The translations under genes and the position numbers were made by a program. 64,000 nucleotides of DNA from RGIG5612 sp050944475. GTDB lineage: Bacteria > Bacillota > Clostridia > Lachnospirales > Lachnospiraceae. Location of the stretch: the NCBI GenBank assembly GCA_050944475.1, contig JBMNRD010000001.1, positions 124,001 through 188,000 on the forward strand, read 5' to 3'. This document shows, one piece after another, positions 25,141-33,889 of this stretch. Every line of letters begins with the position of its first letter. Position 1 is the first letter of the stretch. The notes below the pieces were generated by a model. That model made no database searches, was not told the origin of the DNA, and saw only the letters and a program-made list of their open reading frames with translations.

Positions 25141-26289
25141 TCAGGACGGCCGACGATAAATCATCCTGTCCCGTCCCTCTCGTTTGGCAATATAAAGGTT
25201 TTTGTCTGCGGCGTCTATAAAATCGGAATAAGAGATTCCCTTGACATATTTGCTGAGTCCGCCTGAAATCGTGACCGGCTCACCATGGCTCCATCCATGT
25301 GTCCTTATATGCTTGCCAAGCGCCCGCACTTTGGGCAGCGCCTCCCTCGGAGTTTTTCCCGGAAACAGCACCAGAAACTCTTCTCCGCCATACCGGCCGA
25401 AAATCTCTCCTTCAGTCAGACTGGCCTGCATAATCTGCCCAATATTGAACAGCACTTCGTCACCGTACTCGTGCCCGTAAGTATCGTTTATTACTTTGAA
25501 ATGATCAATATCCAGGATGCAAAGTGTCAATCGTGAGCCTGTGTCGTATGCCTTGCGCATTTCATCGTCAATACTCGCTGCCAGAAAACGTCGATTATAT
25601 AATCCGGTCAGGGCATCAGTCAGCGAGAGGCGCTCCAGGCGACTAACCAGGCGCGTCTTTTCATCCCGTGCCTTCACATATTGCCCCATCACCGTGTAAA
25701 CTAAAACAGCATTGACTACAAAACTCATGGTCAGACCGAACGCCAAATCCGAATAATGCTCTGTACGGTTGATATACGGTGTGACAATATCAGGGAAATG
25801 GTATTCCAGCACAATAAAGGCAAGCAACATTATTGCTTCCATAGCCAGCATAACGTTGCGCAACGCTCCTTTAAAAACAATAGCTATACATATACCGCCC
25901 GTAAACATCATGGCGGCAGTGGTTCCGGTCGCCCCGCCGGCTGTGAACCATAGAAAAGGAATTAAAAGGAACACGGAGGAGCCCACAACAATCACGGCAG
26001 CTCCGTACCAGCGCTTTTTAACGATACTATATAAGGTGCTTGAGATGTTCAACGTGAGATATACCAGGAGTACCGGCAATGTAAACATGCCTATACCCTT
26101 CAGCATATTATAACCGAGTCCGAATATGGACATAAAAACACCGGCAGCGGCAGTGTACAAAAATATAAGATGATCCAGCGGCAGCTCTTTATTGTAAACT
26201 TGCCGAAATGTTGTTTTTAGCAAATCGGTTATTGTTTGCTTCGCAGCGCTTTCCGCATTATCTTCTGTTTTGTCCAAGTTATTTTGCAT
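25141..26289 (-). CDS. Membrane diguanylate cyclase (GGDEF domain)
   Basis: Makes cyclic di-GMP. 382 residues from the ATG at 26289 (GGAG upstream); a longer reading from 26394 is less likely. About six membrane helices (residues ~40-200) precede a GGDEF domain: LTDALTGLYNRRFL, ILDIDHFKVINDTYGHEYGDEVL and the active-site motif RYGGEEFLVLFPG. GGEEF is a catalytically active variant. The RxxD inhibitory site expected upstream of GGEEF is absent, so product inhibition is probably lacking. The sensory membrane part is unknown. It converges with asnS. Confidence 0.92.
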   Translation of the reverse strand: MQNNLDKTEDNAESAAKQTITDLLKTTFRQVYNKELPLDHLIFLYTAAAGVFMSIFGLGYNMLKGIGMFTLPVLLVYLTLNISSTLYSIVKKRWYGAAVIVVGSSVFLLIPFLWFTAGGATGTTAAMMFTGGICIAIVFKGALRNVMLAMEAIMLLAFIVLEYHFPDIVTPYINRTEHYSDLAFGLTMSFVVNAVLVYTVMGQYVKARDEKTRLVSRLERLSLTDALTGLYNRRFLAASIDDEMRKAYDTGSRLTLCILDIDHFKVINDTYGHEYGDEVLFNIGQIMQASLTEGEIFGRYGGEEFLVLFPGKTPREALPKVRALGKHIRTHGWSHGEPVTISGGLSKYVKGISYSDFIDAADKNLYIAKREGRDRMIYRRPS

Positions 26290-26414
26290 TATCACCGTCT
26301 CCTGATTGTCGGAATTACTCGGTTCTAAAGAAAGGGGTAGTTTCCGGCGGTTATCGGCACAGCTTTTTAACCGGTGGAAAGGCATATTTATCAATAACTC
26401 AATTTTATCGCGAG

Positions 26415-26504
26415 CGGAGAAGGAGGGATTTGAACCCTCGCGCCGCTATTAACGACCTACTCCCTTTCCAGGGGAGCCCCTTCGGCCAGCTTGGGTACTT
26501 CTCC
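26415..26504 (-). tRNA. tRNA-Ser (anticodon GGA)
   Basis: On the minus strand: acceptor stem GGAGAAG / CTTCTCC with discriminator G, D-arm CCCAAGCTGG, anticodon stem-loop CTCCC-CTGGAAA-GGGAG (anticodon GGA, reads UCC/UCU), a long class II variable arm typical of Ser, and T-arm GAGGG-TTCAAAT-CCCTC. 90 nt long. CCA is not encoded (GCTCG follows), so it must be added. Confidence 0.97.
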
Positions 26505-26571
26505 GAATGATTATGTCGGCCTTTTCTTTATTATTAGTATTCTGAAAAACCCTGCCGACTTAACGAACGGC

Positions 26572-26600
26572 ATTCTACACGATTTTCATGCTGAAATCAA
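26572..26600 (-). promoter_or_regulatory. tRNA-Ser promoter
   Basis: Minus strand: -35 TTGATT (26595-26600), 17-bp spacer, -10 TAGAAT (26572-26577). It predicts a ~60-nt leader, which contains a small TGCCG/CGGCA hairpin followed by GGGTTTTTC. I see nothing else between 26505 and 26746. Confidence 0.75.
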
Positions 26601-26746
26601 GTTGAAATTATTTTCTTCTACCTGTCTTTATAAAACCGTTAAAATGCTTCGAAAATTGTCATTTTCAATCCGGCAAAATCTCCTGCCCCGAAAACACAAG
26701 CCAAACTGATCAAATCAAATCAAATGAATCCTGGCTCGGGGCCGAT

Positions 26747-27241
26747 TTATTCCGCCAGCGCCTCCAATGTCTTTCCTGTCAGTCTGTAAATTGTCCAGCC
26801 GTTAAGCGGCTTGGCGTCAAGTGAAAGATAGAAATCAATGCTGGGTTGGTTCCAATCGAGGCAGACCCATTCCAGACGGCCGCAACCGCGCTGAACAGCA
26901 AGCCGGGCAAGATACTTCAATAACGCTTTTCCATAGCCCCGTCCACGGTATTCCGGCCTGACAAAAAGATCCTCAAGATAAATTCCGCCTCGGCCAAGGA
27001 AAGTCGAAAAGTTATGAAAAAACAAGGCAAACCCCACTTCTTTTCCGTCCTCCTGCACAAAAACCACTTCGGCCTTGCCCTTATCAAAAATCCACTCCTC
27101 AAGCAGCTTTGGCGTCGCAACCACCTCATCTTCCATGCTCTCATATACAGCCAATTCCATGATGAAACTCAGCACCAACGCGCAATCATCCCTTCCGGCC
27201 ATCCTGAATGTCAACTTTTCCATATTCTTCAGGCGGTACAC
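26747..27241 (-). CDS. GNAT family N-acetyltransferase
   Basis: 164 residues with the GNAT fold. It begins TFRMAGRDDCALVLSFIMELAVYESM and has the acetyl-CoA loop VRPEYRGRGYGKALLKYLARLAV, followed by GCGRLEWVCLDWNQPSIDFYLSLDA. This pattern resembles the diamine/SSAT-like and thialysine acetyltransferases (LEDLFVRPEYRGRGYG). The substrate is not certain; polyamine-like amines are possible. The GTG at 27241 has AGGTG 7 nt upstream; an alternative ATG at 27223 lacks a good ribosome binding site. Single gene between tRNA-Ser and comEC. Confidence 0.88.
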   Translation of the reverse strand: MYRLKNMEKLTFRMAGRDDCALVLSFIMELAVYESMEDEVVATPKLLEEWIFDKGKAEVVFVQEDGKEVGFALFFHNFSTFLGRGGIYLEDLFVRPEYRGRGYGKALLKYLARLAVQRGCGRLEWVCLDWNQPSIDFYLSLDAKPLNGWTIYRLTGKTLEALAE

Positions 27242-27392
27242 TTAAATGCACCTGTCCTCCCCTCTGCAAGTATATGCCTGAATCGGCAGCTATGCTCAAA
27301 CAGCAATTGCATCCGCACCGGCAGGTACTCTTGAATAATTATAACGGTTATACTACCACAAGTGTCCGATTTTTTCATCCCCCCACCGTAAT

Positions 27393-29765
27393 TTATTGCA
27401 GCAAAGCGTCCATGGCAAAGAAGCCGGATTTATCCGCATAGATGTTTATCTGGCCGGCGGTGGCGGTACAAAGAACATTTGCCCCCGCCTCCGTCAGGCG
27501 GGCAAGAGTATCCGCATGCGGATGACCGTACATGTTATCTGCTCCGGCGGAAATAACGGCCCACTTAGGCGACACGGCGGAAAGAAACTGAGCGCAGGAG
27601 GAATTTTTCGACCCGTGATGAGCCACATCAAGCACGTCAATTTCTCCGGGAAGGTAGGGGCTGTCAAGAAGCTCTGTCTCCTGCCGGGAGGATATGTCGC
27701 CTGTAAAAAGCGCGGAAAATTCCCCGTATTGCAGGCAAATGACTGCGGAAAGCTCATTTTCTCCGCCTCCGCCGTGTCCCCGCGCCGGAGCCAAAAAGGT
27801 AAGCTCTATCCCGCCGGCGGAAAGCTGCATGCCCTCATAAACACTGCTGACAGGAATATTTTTTCCGGCGGCAAGAAGAGAGATTTCTTCGTAAGAGCCG
27901 TTTTCGGGAAAATGCGGCGTAATGATCCGACCGATTTTGTAATCCTCATCCAACATTTGAAGCACCCCGGAGATATGGTCCCGGTCGGGGTGTGTAATAA
28001 TCAGATAATCAATGGCACCGGCACCCATGTATTTCAAAGCGCTGCCGATACGGCGGTCGTAAATATCGCCCACGGTTGCCGAACCTGCGTCAATGAGGAA
28101 GGTTGCGCCCTCCGGGGATTTGATAAAAATGCATTCCCCCTGATCAACATCCAGAAATGATATCAGCAGATCCGCTTGCCGTAAGGCTGCGGCATTGGAA
28201 TGAAGGTCTGCATCCTCCGCTCTTGTCGCTCCGGAGTGCGGGTCCGCATCTTGCAAAGCTTCCTGTCCGGAATGGAAGTCCGCGTCCCGCAATGACATCG
28301 CCTGCGGGCGGCAGCTTATGATAAGCAGAGCGGAAAGAGCGGCAAAAAGAGCAAAGCCGAGGCGAGCCTGTCTTGCGGGCCGCTGCTTTCCCGACTTCCG
28401 GATAATGCAAGCCGCAATCAGGGCGCACCCTAAAACGGCATAATAAACAATTATCTGCCACTGCCGGGGTGCGCCCGTCACAACCTTTGCTCCCGGCAGA
28501 CTAAGGGAGAGATCGCAAAGGATTTCCACCAGTCTGAGCACATATACTCCGCTGCCCAGACAAAGCCTGCCAAGAAACAGACTGAAATTCCCGACAAAAG
28601 CGCCGGTCAGCGCGCTGCCCAGGCATATACCCATGAGCCTGACCACCGGAAGATTCAAAACAGCCCCGTACAAAGGATATTCATAATACGCGGATATTAT
28701 AACGGGAAGTGTTGTAAGAAATATGCTCACGCAGACCAGCGCCGCTTCTGCAGCTTTTGCGGCGGCTTTTTCGGCAAACGCGGCAATGGCGGACTTGCTG
28801 CGCCCTTGGTCGGCGGCCTCATATTTCGGTTCTTTCCCCGGCATCAGAAAAAGCACCGCTTCTTTTGCAAGCACCCCTATCCCCGCAACCGCTCCGAAGG
28901 AAAGCAGGAAGCCCGTATTATTTACATAAAACGGATTTTCTACAAGTAACAAAATGGCCGAAAGAGAAAGCGCCGAAAGGAGGTCGTATTTCTTTCCCAG
29001 ACCCTCCGCCGCAAGCCGGACAATCAACATAGTGGCAGCCCGAAAAGCAGAGGCCGCCCCGCCGCTCATTATGCAATAACATATAATCAATGCAACGGCA
29101 CAGCCGGCAGAGACCTTGTAGCCGGCAAACCGTCGTAAAATCCTGTAAATCCCCATCCCGACAAAAGACACATGCAATCCGGAAACCGCCAATATATGAG
29201 CAATTCCTCCGGCACTGTAAAGATCCCTTATCTCATCGTTCAATGCCGATTTGTCGGCGCAGGCCATGGCAATCAGCACGCCGGCTTCCTTAGAATCATC
29301 TTCCGTGCACGCAAGGATGGCAGTTTTCATCCTGCTCTTCAAAAGTCTGAGCCCCTGGGAAACAGGGCGCACCCGGCCCCCCGTAATTTCCACATATTTT
29401 ATTTTGTATTTTTGATAAATACCCAGAGATCTGTAATAGTCGCCCTCGTCAAAATTACCCCGGTTTCTTGCGGATTTGAATTCCTCAAAAACACAGCGGG
29501 CACATATTTCAAATCCGGGCTTCAAGTTCTCCGGGCTGAATAATCCGGCAGCTGTCGTCAACAAAAGGCGCTTGCCTCCCGCCCTTATATAGACGTGGAT
29601 TGAATGTGTTTTTTCCTCGATTTTATAGATTTTCCCCGAGACGGAAACTTCATCCCCGCTGCGAAGCGCAGACGGGGGAAATATCACTTCCGGAAAGAAC
29701 CTCACCACGCACAGGGCGCAAAGCAAGGCACAGACAGCCGCTGCCGCCAGCGGTCTTTTGAACAT
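27393..29765 (-). CDS. comEC: DNA internalization channel ComEC/Rec2
   Basis: Inner membrane channel for single-stranded DNA in natural transformation. 790 residues with the full three-part layout: an N-terminal OB/DUF4131 part (SGKIYKIEEKTHSIHVYIRAG), the multi-helix competence domain (AVSGLHVSFVGMGIYRIL; GGAASAFRAATML), and a C-terminal metallo-beta-lactamase domain (LDVDQGECIFI, IITHPDRDHISGV, DVAHHGSKNSS). Between membrane part and lactamase domain lie three imperfect DAD-x-HS repeats. It is the last gene of the comEA-RR-HK-GerMN-comEC operon and starts 9 bp after the lipoprotein stop. Confidence 0.95.
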   Translation of the reverse strand: MFKRPLAAAAVCALLCALCVVRFFPEVIFPPSALRSGDEVSVSGKIYKIEEKTHSIHVYIRAGGKRLLLTTAAGLFSPENLKPGFEICARCVFEEFKSARNRGNFDEGDYYRSLGIYQKYKIKYVEITGGRVRPVSQGLRLLKSRMKTAILACTEDDSKEAGVLIAMACADKSALNDEIRDLYSAGGIAHILAVSGLHVSFVGMGIYRILRRFAGYKVSAGCAVALIICYCIMSGGAASAFRAATMLIVRLAAEGLGKKYDLLSALSLSAILLLVENPFYVNNTGFLLSFGAVAGIGVLAKEAVLFLMPGKEPKYEAADQGRSKSAIAAFAEKAAAKAAEAALVCVSIFLTTLPVIISAYYEYPLYGAVLNLPVVRLMGICLGSALTGAFVGNFSLFLGRLCLGSGVYVLRLVEILCDLSLSLPGAKVVTGAPRQWQIIVYYAVLGCALIAACIIRKSGKQRPARQARLGFALFAALSALLIISCRPQAMSLRDADFHSGQEALQDADPHSGATRAEDADLHSNAAALRQADLLISFLDVDQGECIFIKSPEGATFLIDAGSATVGDIYDRRIGSALKYMGAGAIDYLIITHPDRDHISGVLQMLDEDYKIGRIITPHFPENGSYEEISLLAAGKNIPVSSVYEGMQLSAGGIELTFLAPARGHGGGGENELSAVICLQYGEFSALFTGDISSRQETELLDSPYLPGEIDVLDVAHHGSKNSSCAQFLSAVSPKWAVISAGADNMYGHPHADTLARLTEAGANVLCTATAGQINIYADKSGFFAMDALLQ
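28170..28300 (-). repeat. Short tandem repeats in the comEC linker
   Basis: Three imperfect 12-13-codon units encode RDADFHSGQEALQ, DADPHSGATRAE and DADLHSNAAALRQ, then a partial ADLL. They lie in the linker before the metallo-beta-lactamase domain, which suggests recent in-frame expansion of a tolerant region. Confidence 0.65.
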
Positions 29766-29774
29766 TTTTTCAGA

Positions 29775-30725
29775 TTATTTTACGGCAGGCTCCTCCAAAG
29801 AACGGTTCCTGGTGAAGGTGCTGCTGATATCGGTTACGGTGTGCAAAGTAGTAGCCGGTTCCCCGTCAATCAGAAACTGCACATTATTTACGTATTGCAG
29901 ACGACAAAGAGAATTTACAATAGAGTAAATAAGCAGCTCGTCACTGACCGGCTGGGCCTCCTGCTCCAGGAAAGACGGCCCGAAATTAACAAAGCAGGTG
30001 CGGCCCGAGGTAACAACATTTATCAACTCTACCTCGGGAGAAATCGTAGGATACGCCTCGGTTCCCGGATCCGGTCCGGCAATAATTCTTGCGAGTATAT
30101 ACTCCTCGATTGAGGTGTTGTTGCTTGTGATTTCAAGATGAAACACGACGGGCACAAGAGCCGTTCCCTCACGATTTGCAAAGTAAATGGACAGATCCGT
30201 TTCCTTCTTCAACATTCCCTGCTCGCTCAGGATAATGTTCACGAAATCGTCCGCAGTCATTATTCCTATGGGGTTTCCGTTGGAATAGCAGATCGGCTCT
30301 CCGGCCACGGTGATTTCCACCCCGGTAATGCCGCTGATCTGTATTACCGTCAGCACAAGGGAGGATCTCAATATAATTTCCTGAACGTTGGTCATTCCCA
30401 GGTAGCCCTCATCGAAATCTATTGTCAGAAGACCTTCCTTGCTGATTATATAGTCGTTTATTCCCACAAAATCCGGCTTTGCCGAATGAAGCTGCTCATC
30501 AGTATAATCTATGTCAAACATCTGATGTATCAGCTCAGACACCTTCAAATACATGTCCTTGGTCAGGTGCTCATTCATGGTATATTCCCTGTGACTTATG
30601 TCATCGACGCTTTGATTGGAATAATAAACAAGATATGTGTGCCTCGCCTTCTTTTCGGAACAGCCGCAAAGGAACACTGTTGCGATTAATAGTATCAGAC
30701 TGATAATCCTCTTCATCTTCTTCAT
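29775..30725 (-). CDS. Lipoprotein with two GerMN domains
   Basis: 316 residues. The signal peptide (MKKMKRIISLILLIATVFLCGC) is read as two parts: a K-rich start and a hydrophobic core, with lipid attachment at Cys22. Two GerMN (sporulation/germination) domains follow, marked by GYLGMTNVQEIILRSSLVLT...ITVAGEPI and FGPSFLEQEAQPVSDELLIYSIVNSL...FLIDGEPA. GerMN domains occur in spore germination protein GerM and in actinobacterial LpqB, the lipoprotein partner of kinase MtrB. Here the gene overlaps the kinase gene by 4 bp (ATGA) and precedes comEC. Inference: accessory sensor for the kinase. The operon, rather than spore genes, argues against a germination role. Confidence 0.88.
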   Translation of the reverse strand: MKKMKRIISLILLIATVFLCGCSEKKARHTYLVYYSNQSVDDISHREYTMNEHLTKDMYLKVSELIHQMFDIDYTDEQLHSAKPDFVGINDYIISKEGLLTIDFDEGYLGMTNVQEIILRSSLVLTVIQISGITGVEITVAGEPICYSNGNPIGIMTADDFVNIILSEQGMLKKETDLSIYFANREGTALVPVVFHLEITSNNTSIEEYILARIIAGPDPGTEAYPTISPEVELINVVTSGRTCFVNFGPSFLEQEAQPVSDELLIYSIVNSLCRLQYVNNVQFLIDGEPATTLHTVTDISSTFTRNRSLEEPAVK

Positions 30726-32137
30726 TTCTCCGGCGCCTCCTTTGATAAATCCTGTGAATTCTTCAGTTTTCTCCGGGGCGCCATGTAAGTCAGCGGGATC
30801 TGGATACTGAAAGTTGTTCCGATATTTTCCTCGCTGAAAACCTTGATTTCCCCGTTATGTGCCAAGACAATTCTCCTTGCGATTGACAGGCCGAGGCCTG
30901 TACCGCCCGCAGCCCTGTCTCTGGCCTTATCCGTACGATAGAAACGGTCGAATATCCTTGGCTGGGCATCTTTAGAAATACCATAGCCGTTGTCCTGGAC
31001 CTTTATGTAAAAATAGGTCTGGTCGGCATTCAGGGACACATGAACCCAGCCCTCGATATTGTTATATTTCACGGCATTTTCCACAAGATTTGAAATGGCC
31101 ATAGACAACTTGACTTGATCAACCTCCGCAAATATCGGCCTGAAACTTTCGAACACAAGTGAAATGTCCTTCGTTTCGGCCAGCGGCTTTATCATCTTCA
31201 GAGTGGTATTTATCATTTCATTGATATCCACCTGAGAAATGTTCATCTCCGCCTCGGGGCTGTCCAGTTTAACCAGTGTCAACAGATCTGAAATAATCGC
31301 ATTTTCCCTGTCAATCTCCGTGGAAAGGTCTTCCATAAATTCCCTGTAAACCTCAGCCGGAACATCCTCGTTCGTAAGCAGGGAATCGGCCAGCACCTTC
31401 ATAGAGGTCAGCGGCGTCTTCAGCTCGTGGGATACGTTTGAAACGAAATCCTGCCGGTTTTTTTCCAGCTGATTGATATGCCGCAGCATTATGTTGAATG
31501 ATGATGAAATCGCCTCCACCTCGGTGCAGCCCTTCAGGTCTATGTCATCCGCCATATGCCCCCTGTCAATCCTGTCAACGACTTCGTTGATTTTTTTAAA
31601 GGGCTTTACAAGCCTGCCAGACGCAATTATCGCGAAGAACAGGGTCAAAATGGACATGATTATAATGATTGAGACTCCGACAAGATTGATTGTATCCATT
31701 GCCGAGAAAATATCCGAAATAGAGGACGTGGCAAACATTACATAACGGATGGTTTCACTGGCCTGGTCCTTCACCGCCTGAACGAGGACAATACACTGGT
31801 TGTCCTTGTCCGCGTAGGCGGAGCTGATTCCGTTGAAGGCCTTGTTTACATCCCGGGAAATGCACAGCTTGCCCTTATTTATCTGATATGTGTCCGTAAC
31901 AATGTTGAAGTCCCGGTCTATTACCTGGATGCGGCTCATATACATTCCCGCAACTTCCTCCGCCAGCTCCACAAACTCACTGCCGGAAGTATCTTCGGAA
32001 AAATCGCTGCTGACATAAGTTGCGAAAACATTAAACTGAGCACTGACATTTTTCAATCTGGTTGAAATGACAGTGTCCTCGCATACATTCATGAAAATCA
32101 CTTTGAGAATGACTGCCGGAAGTATGCCGGTTATCAT
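30722..32137 (-). CDS. Sensor histidine kinase (WalK/MtrB-like)
   Basis: Membrane kinase partner of the regulator next door. From the ATG at 32137: first helix, extracytoplasmic sensor ~20-148, second helix ~152-172, HAMP ~173-225, HisKA with VSHELKTPLTSMK (phosphorylated His237), and HATPase with NLVENAVKYN, KVQDNGYGI and GGTGLGLSIARRI. The start is doubtful. The ATG falls inside the first helix, and the 20 in-frame codons upstream, overlapping the regulator gene, encode a natural N-terminus (LKHNSGFFRSLRFGIFIII) with no ATG, GTG or TTG. An ATT start near 32197-32200 after GGGGAG is possible. Confidence 0.9.
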   Translation of the reverse strand: MITGILPAVILKVIFMNVCEDTVISTRLKNVSAQFNVFATYVSSDFSEDTSGSEFVELAEEVAGMYMSRIQVIDRDFNIVTDTYQINKGKLCISRDVNKAFNGISSAYADKDNQCIVLVQAVKDQASETIRYVMFATSSISDIFSAMDTINLVGVSIIIIMSILTLFFAIIASGRLVKPFKKINEVVDRIDRGHMADDIDLKGCTEVEAISSSFNIMLRHINQLEKNRQDFVSNVSHELKTPLTSMKVLADSLLTNEDVPAEVYREFMEDLSTEIDRENAIISDLLTLVKLDSPEAEMNISQVDINEMINTTLKMIKPLAETKDISLVFESFRPIFAEVDQVKLSMAISNLVENAVKYNNIEGWVHVSLNADQTYFYIKVQDNGYGISKDAQPRIFDRFYRTDKARDRAAGGTGLGLSIARRIVLAHNGEIKVFSEENIGTTFSIQIPLTYMAPRRKLKNSQDLSKEAPEK

Positions 32138-32183
32138 TATTATGATAAAAATCCCGAACCGGAGGCTACGAAAGAATCCGCTG

Positions 32184-32867
32184 TTATGTTTTAAAATAAT
32201 AACCCACTCCCCACTTCGTGTTCACATACTTCGGATCCGGCGGATCGGACTCGATTTTTTCCCTAAGCCTTCTTACATGCACATCCACTGTGCGGATGTC
32301 GCCGGGATATTCATAACCCCACACAATACTTAAAAGCTCTTCTCTGCTGTAAACCTTGTTGGGATTATTCATCAGGAGCGCCAGCAAATCAAACTCCTTG
32401 GCAGTCAGGTTGACTTCCTTATCCTCCACAAAAACCCTGCGACTCTGAAGATCCAGCCTCAGACCGTCCTGCTCGATGGATGTCTGAACGCCTTGTGCGC
32501 CGGCTCTCCTGTTGCGCCTGAACATGGCGCGGATTCTGGCCTTTAGTTCGAGGATATTGAAAGGCTTGGTGATATAATCGTCCGCCCCGTATTCCAGACC
32601 GAGAATCTTGTCCATATCTCCATCCTTCGCGGTCAACATGATTATAGGCATGTTGGAAAATTCCCTGATTGCCTTGCAGACTTCGAATCCGTCCATCTCG
32701 GGCAGCATGATGTCCAGCAAAACCACGTCGTACTCCGTTCGCTTTGCCACCTCGAGGGCCTGCAGTCCGTTGTAGGCACAGTCCACCTCCAAACCGTCCT
32801 GCTCCAAGGAAAACTTGATTCCCTTTACTATAAGCTTTTCGTCATCAACAACCAGCACTTTACTCAT
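32184..32867 (-). CDS. Response regulator, OmpR/PhoB family
   Basis: 227 residues: receiver domain with phosphoacceptor Asp52 (VVLLDIMLPEMDGFEV), Lys in IIMLTAKDGDMDK, and a winged-helix DNA-binding domain (YSREELLSIVWGYEYPGDIRTVDVHVRRLREKI ends at VGYYFKT; read as two stretches). It is WalR/MtrA-like. It starts 6 bp after comEA and precedes the kinase. Its place inside the DNA-uptake operon suggests control of competence or of envelope functions tied to it. Confidence 0.93.
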   Translation of the reverse strand: MSKVLVVDDEKLIVKGIKFSLEQDGLEVDCAYNGLQALEVAKRTEYDVVLLDIMLPEMDGFEVCKAIREFSNMPIIMLTAKDGDMDKILGLEYGADDYITKPFNILELKARIRAMFRRNRRAGAQGVQTSIEQDGLRLDLQSRRVFVEDKEVNLTAKEFDLLALLMNNPNKVYSREELLSIVWGYEYPGDIRTVDVHVRRLREKIESDPPDPKYVNTKWGVGYYFKT

Positions 32868-32873
32868 AAATCA

Positions 32874-33626
32874 TTACACCTTTATATAGTCTTTCAGCTT
32901 GTCGTAGGCTGCGTCCTTTATACCGGCTACCTTCATAATGTCCTCGGGAACATCAAATGAAGCTACATTTTCCCGATATGTTATTATCGCCTCGGCCTTG
33001 CTCTGCCCTATTCCCGGAAGCAGCATCAGCTGGGAAAGGCTTGCCGTATTAATGTTGACCAGCCCGTCCTCTGTTTCAGGCTCCGTGGAGGTCATCCTGA
33101 CATTTCCGCTGTCCGCTTCTTCCCTCGTGGGGATATATATTTGCTGCCCGTCGGAAATGCCCATTGCAAGATTTACGTATTCTCCCGCCGCATCTTCTGT
33201 CAGGCCGCCGGCCAGCTCCACCACTTTGTGGATCCTGGTGTCCTCCTCAACGTAATATACGCCGGGTTTTTTTACCGCGCCGCAAATATGCACACAAATC
33301 GATACTTGATTTGCGTTATCGCTTGCCGGACTTGACACTCCGTCGCCGGATTCGCCGCTTACGTTGCCTGGTCTGTTCGCTGCGGGACCCGGGGTTGTAC
33401 CGGCAACGTCGCTTGCGGCTACGCTGCCCGCAGCGTTTACAGACTTCTCCGGGCCGTCTTCTTCATCTGACGAAGTATTCCTTCCGCTACCCTCTCCACG
33501 CCCGGCCAAATCAACAAGCTTGTCGTTTTTTGCGTCTTTCTTAACGGTACAGCTGTAAATAAGGCCCGCAACAACCAGAACCGATGCCGCCAGCAAAAAC
33601 TTCATCAAATTATATTTGTTTTTCAT
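32874..33626 (-). CDS. comEA: DNA-uptake receptor ComEA (SLBB + helix-hairpin-helix)
   Basis: Membrane-anchored receptor for double-stranded DNA in transformation. 250 residues: an N-terminal anchor (KFLLAASVLVVAGLIYSC), a long Gly/Ser/Ala/Asp-rich spacer (~30-105), an SLBB domain (VHICGAVKKPGVYYV ... GGLTEDAAGEYVNLA) and a C-terminal HhH pair (VNINTASLSQLMLLPGIGQ, SKAEAIITYRE). This matches B. subtilis ComEA. The ribosome binding site is a strong AAAGGAGG. It is the first gene of the operon that ends with comEC. Confidence 0.94.
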   Translation of the reverse strand: MKNKYNLMKFLLAASVLVVAGLIYSCTVKKDAKNDKLVDLAGRGEGSGRNTSSDEEDGPEKSVNAAGSVAASDVAGTTPGPAANRPGNVSGESGDGVSSPASDNANQVSICVHICGAVKKPGVYYVEEDTRIHKVVELAGGLTEDAAGEYVNLAMGISDGQQIYIPTREEADSGNVRMTSTEPETEDGLVNINTASLSQLMLLPGIGQSKAEAIITYRENVASFDVPEDIMKVAGIKDAAYDKLKDYIKV

Positions 33627-33670
33627 TTTTTCCTCCTTTCGATATGGAAGGAGAATCTCTGACCGCTTAT

Positions 33671-33699
33671 ATTTTACAAAATTCTTAAAACTTATGCAA
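33671..33699 (-). promoter_or_regulatory. Promoter of the comEA-RR-HK-GerMN-comEC operon
   Basis: Minus strand: -35 TTGCAT (33694-33699), 17-bp spacer, -10 TAAAAT (33671-33676). It looks like a housekeeping promoter; no ComK-box or alternative-sigma motif was recognised. Confidence 0.68.
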
Positions 33700-33833
33700 C
33701 AACTCTGTTATATTTTCTTAAAATATTTCTGTTGGAACATATTGCGAGACGCCGAAGGAAGAAACAACGACCGGCGGATATCTTTAACGGGCCGAATTCT
33801 GCGTGCCGATCGGCAAAATCAGCCGGCAGCCCG

Positions 33834-33864
33834 GAAAACAAAAACCTGCCGGCATCAGCCGGCA
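33834..33864 (-). terminator. topA terminator
   Basis: Minus strand: CTGCCGGC-TGAT-GCCGGCAG (33845-33864) followed by GTTTTTGTTTT, located 26 bp after the topA stop. Confidence 0.9.
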
Positions 33865-33889
33865 GATTGACAGATAGTTCATTATGATT

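Noticed and set aside
27396..28160. A 254-codon open frame opposite the comEC metallo-beta-lactamase domain
   Set aside because: Shadow of comEC with no motif of its own.
29775..30725. GerMN lipoprotein as evidence for spore germination or sporulation
   Set aside because: The domain is shared with non-spore proteins such as LpqB, and no sporulation gene adjoins.
32137..32200. Programmed frameshift fusing response regulator and kinase
   Set aside because: The kinase frame is +1 relative to the regulator; no +1 shift site is visible and a fused protein would lack precedent. A non-AUG start is simpler.
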